A stretch of DNA of 16,716 nt from an uncultured Porphyromonadaceae bacterium (GTDB lineage: Bacteria; Bacteroidota; Bacteroidia; Bacteroidales; Muribaculaceae). The DNA is taken from contig URLF01000056.1 of NCBI GenBank assembly GCA_900548705.1, forward strand, positions 1 through 16,716, given 5' to 3'. The notes beneath the pieces are model-generated. The model searched no databases and was not told the origin of the DNA. It worked only from the letters and a program-made list of their open reading frames with translations. The position numbers and the translations under genes were made by a program. Each line of letters begins with the position of its first letter. The stretch's first letter is position 1. Shown one piece after another: positions 7,333 through 13,626 of this stretch.

Positions 7333-8321
7333 AGTTGAAAAGAAATATCTGTCAAAATAGATGGCTGACAAGGACTCCCGCCGGAGTCCTTGCGGCCATT
7401 TTGCTTTTCGCCCCCTCGGTGCTCCTTCAAAGCTGTTTCACCGGGATTGAATCCACCCCCAAGATTACTTACAAGGATGTCAGGCGGCAGAATGCCGGGG
7501 AATCACCAGAACAGGAGTTCGCCGGACATTTCCAGGCGGTTCCTTTCAGCGGGTGGCGTCCGGGCCGTCAATTTCTTGTGGCCGATGCGAGGGCAACCTA
7601 CACCTATTCCGCTCCCGCCGGGAAGTCGGTCGGGATTTCCCTTGGTGACACGCTGGTCTACCGGGGTGTGCGCGAGGTGCCGTCAATCACCGGTGGAGAG
7701 GTGGCCGAACTTATTTTCACATCGGTCGTCTCACCCTCTGACTCGCTGCTTTACCGCCCTGGAGGGGATGCGGCTACTCTGGAGAAACGCGACAATCTCA
7801 AGCTCCCATTCCTTGTCGATCTGGAGCTGGTCAGGAGTGCGGGAGAGATACTTGTCGGAAAAGAACTGGTGACCCGTACAGGCCGTTGGATTTCACCGGA
7901 CGGTTCACAACGAAGGGGCCGGAAGTTATTGAAAGTCCGTGTTACCGAAGTCAGGGCCGGCAGTGAGGATTACCCGTTCCTCATCTGTTTTTCATCGACG
8001 GAAGATGAAAGGGAGACCGGTGCGTTGGCTATGTCGACAACGGTGAATGAGGGTGAACCCGCTTTGCGCGGATTCGAGAACCTGTTCATGCTGACTGACC
8101 CGAGAGACAATTATCCGCAAATCACCGACGCTAACTGGGAACTGATACGTCAGGGAAAGGTTGCCGAGGGGATGACCACACAGGAGGTCTCGCTGGCCTT
8201 GGGCGCACCTCGCGATGTCGACCGTCGTCATGACCAGTCGCTGATGTATGAGCGGTGGAGCTATCCCGGAGGTGTCTATGTGATTTTCGAGAACGGATTG
8301 CTGGTGAGATATAATCAATAA
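7329..8321 (+). CDS. Lipoprotein with C-terminal SmpA/BamE-like domain
   Basis: This is a 330-residue putative lipoprotein. An unusually long basic n-region (KLKRNICQNRWLTRTP) precedes a hydrophobic stretch and a plausible lipobox LQSC with Cys at residue 36. The large middle part is not recognised. The last 60 residues look like the SmpA/OmlA (BamE) fold: a helix with KVAEGMTTQEVSLALGAP, then DVDRRHDQS, then the strands ERWSYPGGVYVIFENGLL. In BamE this domain supports outer-membrane barrel assembly. Here it is only a domain resemblance, and such domains occur in many unrelated lipoproteins. The ATG overlaps the peptidase stop (ATGA), so translational coupling is likely. A strong stem-loop falls inside the signal-peptide codons (see the hairpin at 7369-7392). 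Lipoprotein status is likely; function unknown. Confidence 0.8.
   Translation: MKLKRNICQNRWLTRTPAGVLAAILLFAPSVLLQSCFTGIESTPKITYKDVRRQNAGESPEQEFAGHFQAVPFSGWRPGRQFLVADARATYTYSAPAGKSVGISLGDTLVYRGVREVPSITGGEVAELIFTSVVSPSDSLLYRPGGDAATLEKRDNLKLPFLVDLELVRSAGEILVGKELVTRTGRWISPDGSQRRGRKLLKVRVTEVRAGSEDYPFLICFSSTEDERETGALAMSTTVNEGEPALRGFENLFMLTDPRDNYPQITDANWELIRQGKVAEGMTTQEVSLALGAPRDVDRRHDQSLMYERWSYPGGVYVIFENGLLVRYNQ
7369..7392 (+). other. Perfect 10-bp stem / 4-nt loop hairpin in the 5' end of the lipoprotein gene
   Basis: CAAGGACTCC (7369-7378) and GGAGTCCTTG (7383-7392) are perfectly complementary around a CGCC loop. The hairpin begins 40 nt after the lipoprotein ATG and 36 nt after the peptidase stop. 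No T-tract follows, so it is not a standard intrinsic terminator. It could slow ribosomes during signal-peptide synthesis, or protect the upstream peptidase message from 3' exonucleases (inference). Confidence 0.7.
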
Positions 8322-8353
8322 GACTTTTCTGTCAGATAATTGTTGTGAAGGAT

Positions 8354-9151
8354 ATGGAACTGACATTTTTAGGAACAGGGACATCGACTGGTGTGCCGCA
8401 GCTCAGATGCGGCTGTCCTACCTGCACATCAACTGATAAGCGTGACCATAGGTTACGCGCGTCGGCTCTTCTTGAGGTGGCAGGGAAACGGATACTTATT
8501 GACTGCGGGCCTGATTTTCACCAACAGATGCTCCGTCACGGCGAACGTTCGCGACAGGATAGGCTTGACGCGTTGCTGGTCACCCATCAGCATTATGACC
8601 ATGTCGGCGGTATCGACGACCTGCGCCCGTATTGCTATCAGGAGGAGATGAAAGAGAGCGGCTTCCCGGTCTATTGCCAGGCTGATGTGGCCCGCGACCT
8701 GCGTGAACGTCTTCCGTATTCATTCAAGGCAGATCCTTATCCGGGCGCACCCCGTTTCGACCTCCGTGAGATTGAGGTCGGAAAGAGTTTCCAGGTCGCC
8801 GGTCTGGAGGTGCTGCCGGTCAGGGTCAACCATTACCTGCTTGATATCCTTGGCTTCCGTATAGGAGAACTGGGATATATCACCGATGCCAAGGTTGTGC
8901 CTGATGATACTGTCGAGGCGATGACGGGGGTTGACACGCTTGTCATAAACGCATTGCGTCACAAACCTCATATATCCCACATAACTCTCGATGAAGCTTT
9001 GGAGCTGATATCCCGGATAAAGCCGAGAGTTGCTTACCTGACACATATGAGCCATGATATGGGGCGCTATGCCGAAGTGGCTCCGACCCTCCCTGAAAAT
9101 GTGTTCCTCGCTGTCGATGACTTGAAAATCCATATTTCAGATGGCCAATGA
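8354..9151 (+). CDS. PhnP-like metallo-beta-lactamase-fold hydrolase
   Basis: This is a 265-residue cytoplasmic hydrolase of the MBL fold, closest in pattern to PhnP/YycJ-type phosphodiesterases. The ATG at 8354 is preferred over the GTG at 8345 because it gives the family start MELTFLGTGTSTGVPQ. The metal motif is intact: H78, H80, D82 and H83 in THQHYDHVGG. Further candidate ligands are His in VNHYLL, Asp in GYITDAK and His in YLTHMSHDMG. A CxCxxC motif (C19, C21, C24, in RCGCPTC) matches the position where E. coli PhnP holds a structural zinc. PhnP opens a cyclic phosphate in phosphonate breakdown, but no other phn gene is visible here, so the substrate is open. It overlaps priA by 11 bp, which implies co-expression with replication restart functions. 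Confidence 0.93.
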   Translation: MELTFLGTGTSTGVPQLRCGCPTCTSTDKRDHRLRASALLEVAGKRILIDCGPDFHQQMLRHGERSRQDRLDALLVTHQHYDHVGGIDDLRPYCYQEEMKESGFPVYCQADVARDLRERLPYSFKADPYPGAPRFDLREIEVGKSFQVAGLEVLPVRVNHYLLDILGFRIGELGYITDAKVVPDDTVEAMTGVDTLVINALRHKPHISHITLDEALELISRIKPRVAYLTHMSHDMGRYAEVAPTLPENVFLAVDDLKIHISDGQ

Positions 9152-11618
9152 ATTTGTAGAAGTGGTTTTGCCCCTTCCGCTCCAGACCACCTTCACTTAC
9201 CATATTCCACCCGAGATGCGAGCCCTCCCGATAGGGGTGGGCTTCAGGGTGATTGTGCCGTTCGGACGAAAGAAATTCTATACCGGGATAGTGGTCGGCT
9301 TGCCCCTGACCGCGCCATCCGGGTATGAGATAAAGGACCTGGCGATGATTATCGACGACTCGCCTGTTCTGAGGAATCCGCAGTTGAAACTTTGGGACTG
9401 GGTGGCCGACTATTACCTCTGTTCCTCGGGAGATGTCTATCGGGCCGCAGTCCCATCGGGAATGAAAATCGAGAGTGAGACCTTTGTGGAGGTGAACCCT
9501 GATTTTGATTTCGCGGTGTTTCCCCTCAAGAATGACCTGGAGAATGAGATTTACCAGTTTGTCGAGCATGAGGAGCAGACATCCATCTCGGAGATTGTGA
9601 AGAAATTTGATCGCCGAGGCACAACGGCCACTGTCAACCGACTCGTCTCGCGGGGTGTGCTGATTGTGGCGGAAAAACTCGTCGAGCGGTACGTAACCAA
9701 GAAACAGACTTGCGTCAGGCTTGCTCCCGGTTTGTCGGAGAGTGAGGCGTTCACTCTTGTCGGCTCCGCCCGCAAGCAGGAGACGCTGCTTCTCGCGCTG
9801 CTTGACCTGACCCGTCAGGCCGCGCAAGGGAAAGGACCTGATGAAACCGGAACGGACATCTCCAAAGAGCGGCTCCTTGAGAGGGGAGGGGTAAGTCCGG
9901 CAATCCTTTCGGCGATGGTAAAGAAGGGAATCGTGGAGCAATACACGATTGAAATCAACCGCTTCCGTTATGACGGCCGCCCTCTGAAACATCTTCCTCT
10001 GCTTTCCGAACCTCAGCAGGAGGCGTTGGAAAAGATTCACCTGCTGTGGAAAGAGAAGGATGTCAACCTCCTCCACGGGGTCACATCTTCGGGGAAGACC
10101 GAGATTTACATACATTTGATCAACCATATGCTTGGCCGGGGTGACCAGGTGTTGTATCTCGTGCCTGAGATTGCCTTGACGGCGCAGCTCACACGCCGCC
10201 TTCAGGAGGTCTTCGGCGAGAGGGTGGTGGTCTATCACTCCAAGTTCTCCGACAATGAGCGTGTGGATATATGGAAGAAACTGCTCACCACCCATGAACC
10301 GTTGCTGATTCTCGGGGCGAGGTCGGCGGTCTTCCTCCCGTTCGCCAGGCTCGGACTCGTGATTGTCGACGAGGAGCATGAGAGTTCTTACAAACAGTTT
10401 GACCCGGCTCCGCGTTACAATGCGCGTGATGTCGCGATGGTGCTTGCCCGTTTCCATGGCGCGAAGACTTTGCTTGGTTCGGCTACACCTTCGGTGGAGA
10501 CCTATTACAAGGCCAAACAGGGTAAATTCGGGCTTGTGACGCTCGACAAACGTTATCGTGATGTCGCGCTCCCCGAGATAGAGATTGTCGACATGCGCCG
10601 CGCCCGCGACGCCAAAGAGCTTGAAGGGGCGTTCGCCCGTATCACCGTGCGCCGTGCTCGGGAAGCCCTGAATGAGGGGAAGCAGGTGATATTTTTTCAG
10701 AACAGGCGCGGGTATGCCCCGATGGTGAGGTGCCGCCAGTGTGCCTGGGTTCCGCGATGCGAGCATTGCGATGTGTCATTGACCTATCACCGGGCGCTCC
10801 GTCAGCTCCAGTGTCATTACTGCGGCTCGGTGTACCCCCTTCCGCAGATTTGCCCCCAATGCAAGGAACCGGCCATAGAGGAAATCGGATATGGCACAGA
10901 ACGTGTCGAGGATGAGCTTACAGGGCTGCTCCCCGGGGTGACGATGCTCAGGATGGATTTAGACTCTACCCGCAACAAGCATTCCCACGAGCATATCATA
11001 GAAGCCTTCTCGGAGGGGAAAGCCAATGTCCTGGTCGGTACCCAGATGGTGACCAAGGGGTTGGACTTCAAAGATGTCGAGGTGGTGGGTGTGCTCAACG
11101 CCGATTCGGTGATAAACTATCCCGACTTCCGGTCAGGGGAACGAGGGTTCAATATGCTGGAGCAGGTTTCCGGACGGGCAGGACGCAGCGACGGTCGCCG
11201 TGGCCGAGTGGTGGTGCAGACCTATGAACCGGCCCATCCGATTCTGAGCTATGTGGCTGTCCATGATTATGAGGGATTCTACAACGACGAGATAGAGCAA
11301 CGCCGGAAGTATTTCTATCCCCCCTTTGTGAGGGTTATCTATGTCTATATGAAACATCGCGACCGGGCAGTGCTGTCACGGCTTGCCGACAATTACGCAG
11401 CTCGTCTGCGGCAGTTGCTCGGTGGGCGCGTCTTCGGGCCGGACGAACCTTCAGTCGCCCGTGTCCAGAATCTCTATATCCGGCGAATCATGTTGAAAAT
11501 CGAAGTAAACGCCTCTGTCTCCAAAATAAAGGATTTGCTTCGCCAGACCTATCTTGACCTCCATTCCGATCCGGCGATGCGCCAGACTACGTTGTATTAC
11601 GATGTGGACCCGCAGTGA
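9141..11618 (+). CDS. priA: Primosomal protein N' (PriA helicase)
   Basis: This is an 825-residue PriA, the 3'-5' superfamily 2 helicase that recognises stalled forks and reloads the replisome. The N-terminal DNA-binding region begins VEVVLPLPLQTTFTYHIP. The helicase Walker A is HGVTSSGKT with K319, and the Walker B is DEEH at 410-413. The ATP-site GSATPSVET block and later helicase motifs (GTQMVTKGLDF, GRAGR) follow. Eight cysteines form the PriA zinc-binding insertion: C531/C534, C540/C543, C558/C561 and C571/C574. The domain order is complete and length is typical. The start at 9141 overlaps the preceding hydrolase stop by 11 bp. A long minus-strand open frame lies beneath it but has no protein-like features. 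priA is the last gene of the unit; the 127-bp gap that follows holds the promoter of the next. Confidence 0.98.
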   Translation: MANEFVEVVLPLPLQTTFTYHIPPEMRALPIGVGFRVIVPFGRKKFYTGIVVGLPLTAPSGYEIKDLAMIIDDSPVLRNPQLKLWDWVADYYLCSSGDVYRAAVPSGMKIESETFVEVNPDFDFAVFPLKNDLENEIYQFVEHEEQTSISEIVKKFDRRGTTATVNRLVSRGVLIVAEKLVERYVTKKQTCVRLAPGLSESEAFTLVGSARKQETLLLALLDLTRQAAQGKGPDETGTDISKERLLERGGVSPAILSAMVKKGIVEQYTIEINRFRYDGRPLKHLPLLSEPQQEALEKIHLLWKEKDVNLLHGVTSSGKTEIYIHLINHMLGRGDQVLYLVPEIALTAQLTRRLQEVFGERVVVYHSKFSDNERVDIWKKLLTTHEPLLILGARSAVFLPFARLGLVIVDEEHESSYKQFDPAPRYNARDVAMVLARFHGAKTLLGSATPSVETYYKAKQGKFGLVTLDKRYRDVALPEIEIVDMRRARDAKELEGAFARITVRRAREALNEGKQVIFFQNRRGYAPMVRCRQCAWVPRCEHCDVSLTYHRALRQLQCHYCGSVYPLPQICPQCKEPAIEEIGYGTERVEDELTGLLPGVTMLRMDLDSTRNKHSHEHIIEAFSEGKANVLVGTQMVTKGLDFKDVEVVGVLNADSVINYPDFRSGERGFNMLEQVSGRAGRSDGRRGRVVVQTYEPAHPILSYVAVHDYEGFYNDEIEQRRKYFYPPFVRVIYVYMKHRDRAVLSRLADNYAARLRQLLGGRVFGPDEPSVARVQNLYIRRIMLKIEVNASVSKIKDLLRQTYLDLHSDPAMRQTTLYYDVDPQ

Positions 11619-11717
11619 TGCCCCTACGTCTTTAAACAATGGGACGCATGCCCGAAAAAAGTTGGGATGGATGGCTCTTTTTTTCGTGGTGAAGTGGGAT
11701 ATTTTGCTTGAATTTGT

Positions 11718-11725
11718 TAATTTTG
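11718..11725 (+). promoter_or_regulatory. Bacteroidota-type -7 box (TAATTTTG) before the amidase
   Basis: TAATTTTG matches TAnnTTTG and lies 20 bases before the amidase ATG at 11746, in an AT-rich gap after priA. A TTTG at 11703-11706 is closer than the usual -33 spacing. A transcript beginning a few bases after the box would have a leader of roughly 12-17 nt. The same gap has an imperfect AT-rich inverted repeat (CGAAAAAA at 11653-11660, TTTTTTCG at 11679-11686), which may help end priA transcription, although the stem is weak. Confidence 0.6.
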
Positions 11726-11745
11726 TGGCATATTTGTCTCCGACG

Positions 11746-12603
11746 ATGAAAGTATCTGGATTGAAGCGGTTTCTTCTGGCTGCGGCGGTAACACTCGCCG
11801 GGGCTGTCTCGCCGTGCGATATGACGGCTAAAGGGGCCGCTTCGTCGGGTGAAAAGAAATTTACCCTATGCCTGGATCCCGGGCACGGGGGGAAGGACTT
11901 CGGCTGTATCGGAACCAAGACCAATGAGAAGACAATCGTGCTGAAGGTCGCGACCAAGGTCAAGAAACTTGTGGAGAAACATCTCGCCGACTATGCCGAT
12001 GTTGTCATGACCCGCGACGGTGATTACTTCGTGACTCTCCAGGGACGTGCCGACATCGCCAACCAGTCTCACAGTGATCTCTTCGTCTCGATTCATGTCA
12101 ACTCTGTGGCCAAAAGCAACAAGCGCCGCAAGACGATTGCCGGATGTCAGGTCTATACTCTCGGCCTTCACAAGACCGCCGAGAACCTCGCGGTGGCCAA
12201 ACGTGAGAACGCCGCAATGGAGTTCGAGCCTGACAACAAGAAGAAATATGCCGGGTTTGACCCCAATTCACTGGAAGGTGACATTCTCTTCGAGCTTACC
12301 CAAAGCCGGCGTATGGATCAGAGCATCGAACTGGCTGACGCGATTCATCAGAATCTCTCGGAGACAGCCTCAAGGAAGCAGATGGGGGTCAGACAGGCCG
12401 GATTCTGGGTGCTGTGGGCGACATCGATGCCTGCCGTGCTCGTCGAGCTTGACTTCATATGCAATCCTGACAGCGAGGCATACCTCAACTCTGACAAGGG
12501 TTGCGACCAGATGGCAAAGGCGATTTACAATGCTTTCAGCTGTTATCTCAATACCTACGGGCCGGCCCTCCTCGACCGGGAGGTGAAAGCCCACACAATC
12601 TGA
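11746..12603 (+). CDS. N-acetylmuramoyl-L-alanine amidase (Amidase_3), exported
   Basis: This is a 285-residue zinc amidase that cuts the bond between MurNAc and the stem peptide of peptidoglycan during cell separation or wall turnover. The start at 11746 is chosen because it follows the TAATTTTG box and gives a clean signal peptide (MKVSGLKRFLLAAAVTLAG). An upstream in-frame ATG at 11554 would overlap priA and give an unrelated N-terminus. Catalytic and zinc residues are all visible: H47 in DPGHGGKD, E61 in TNEKT, H117 in VSIHVN and E234 in VLVELDF. It has no SPOR, LysM or AMIN domain, so it is the minimal catalytic form. It is followed after 59 bp by an MCE gene, a pairing I recall from other Bacteroidota and which suggests joint envelope maintenance. 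Confidence 0.95.
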   Translation: MKVSGLKRFLLAAAVTLAGAVSPCDMTAKGAASSGEKKFTLCLDPGHGGKDFGCIGTKTNEKTIVLKVATKVKKLVEKHLADYADVVMTRDGDYFVTLQGRADIANQSHSDLFVSIHVNSVAKSNKRRKTIAGCQVYTLGLHKTAENLAVAKRENAAMEFEPDNKKKYAGFDPNSLEGDILFELTQSRRMDQSIELADAIHQNLSETASRKQMGVRQAGFWVLWATSMPAVLVELDFICNPDSEAYLNSDKGCDQMAKAIYNAFSCYLNTYGPALLDREVKAHTI

Positions 12604-12662
12604 AACCACCGGGCTTCCAGTCCTCAGTCCCGGCAGAATTAAAACGAACAAGCAGAAAAGAA

Positions 12663-13559
12663 ATGAACAACGTAAAGAAAGAAGTGATAATCGGCCTGTG
12701 CGCGGTAGTGGCGCTCGCCGTCCTCTTTTTCGGAATCGAGTTTCTCAAGGGCGTGAACGTGTTCAAGCCTGCAAATTTCTACACGGCCTCTTACACCAAT
12801 GTCGCCGGTTTGCAAGTATCTGCCCCCGTTACCCTCAACGGCCTGAAAATAGGCCAGGTCAGGGATATCCGCTATGAATATGACAATCCCGGACATGTGG
12901 CCGTGGAGCTTAGCCTCGACAAGGAACTCCGCATCCCCGTAGGTTCAAAGGCGGTCATCGAGCAGGACCTCCTCGGCACCTCCACCGTTGCTCTCCATCT
13001 CTCTGATTCGAAAGATTTCCACAAAGTAGGCAACCAGCTTATCGGTGAGACCGCAGCCGGTATGCTCGACGGCGTTTCGGGTGACCTGATGCCTAAAATC
13101 AACGCTATCCTGCCTAAAGTTGACACACTGCTGACAAATATCAATACGCTGGTGGCCAATCCCGCCCTGCAGACCTCCATATCCCGTCTGGAAGACATCA
13201 CTCTCCAGCTCGACGGCACAATGCGCTCAATCAACGGCACTGTGCTCCAGCTCCCCCCGGTGGTCAAGAACGTGGAGGGTATCACCTCAAATGTCAACAC
13301 CATCACTGCCGACCTGGCCGAACTGTCAGGCCAGCTCAAGACCCTCCCGGTCGACTCTCTTCTCGACAATATGATGGTCGTGTCGGAGAACCTCAAGGCT
13401 CTCTCCGCCGAGCTTAACAACCCCAACTCCACCCTCGGGGCGCTCACCCATGACCGTCAGCTTTACGACAACCTCAACGCGGCTTCCGCCTCTCTCGACT
13501 CGCTGCTCATTGATGTGAAACGCAATCCCAAGCGCTATATCTCCATCAAGCTGCTTTGA
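12663..13559 (+). CDS. MCE/MlaD-family protein
   Basis: This is a 298-residue protein anchored by an N-terminal helix (about 6-26, VIIGLCAVVALAVLFFGIEF) with the rest in the periplasm. The MCE domain spans about 38-117 and includes YTNVAGLQVSAPVTLNGLKI, GQVRDIRY, the strand VELSLDKELRIPVGSKA and DLLGTSTVALHL. From about 140 it is predicted mainly helical, with heptad-like repeats of Leu, Ile and Asn (LLTNINTLV, ITSNVNTITADLAELSGQL). It ends with an LYDNLNAASASLDSLL and NPKRYI motif common to this family. MCE proteins form oligomeric lipid-transfer channels between membranes. The ABC-type partners mlaE and mlaF are not in the window. The ATG at 12663 is preferred because upstream in-frame starts overlap the amidase gene. 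Confidence 0.93.
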   Translation: MNNVKKEVIIGLCAVVALAVLFFGIEFLKGVNVFKPANFYTASYTNVAGLQVSAPVTLNGLKIGQVRDIRYEYDNPGHVAVELSLDKELRIPVGSKAVIEQDLLGTSTVALHLSDSKDFHKVGNQLIGETAAGMLDGVSGDLMPKINAILPKVDTLLTNINTLVANPALQTSISRLEDITLQLDGTMRSINGTVLQLPPVVKNVEGITSNVNTITADLAELSGQLKTLPVDSLLDNMMVVSENLKALSAELNNPNSTLGALTHDRQLYDNLNAASASLDSLLIDVKRNPKRYISIKLL

Positions 13560-13626
13560 GCCGTCGCCGCTCCATCCTCCGGAAAATATATCTTACTCAC
13601 ATAATACCGACCAATAATCGATACCT

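Noticed and set aside
8943..10766. 607-codon minus-strand open frame opposite priA
   Set aside because: It lies wholly beneath secure + strand genes, shows no domain, signal or membrane pattern, and is explained by codon bias of the priA and hydrolase genes.
11554..11745. N-terminal extension of the amidase
   Set aside because: It would overlap the priA end, crosses the promoter box, and lacks a signal peptide at its start; the ATG at 11746 has one.
12501..12662. N-terminal extension of the MCE protein
   Set aside because: It overlaps the amidase coding sequence in another frame; the ATG at 12663 directly precedes the expected membrane anchor.
13560..13626. Promoter for malQ
   Set aside because: The gap is AT-richer than its flanks but has no TAnnTTTG match; only partial TATATCTTA-like strings.
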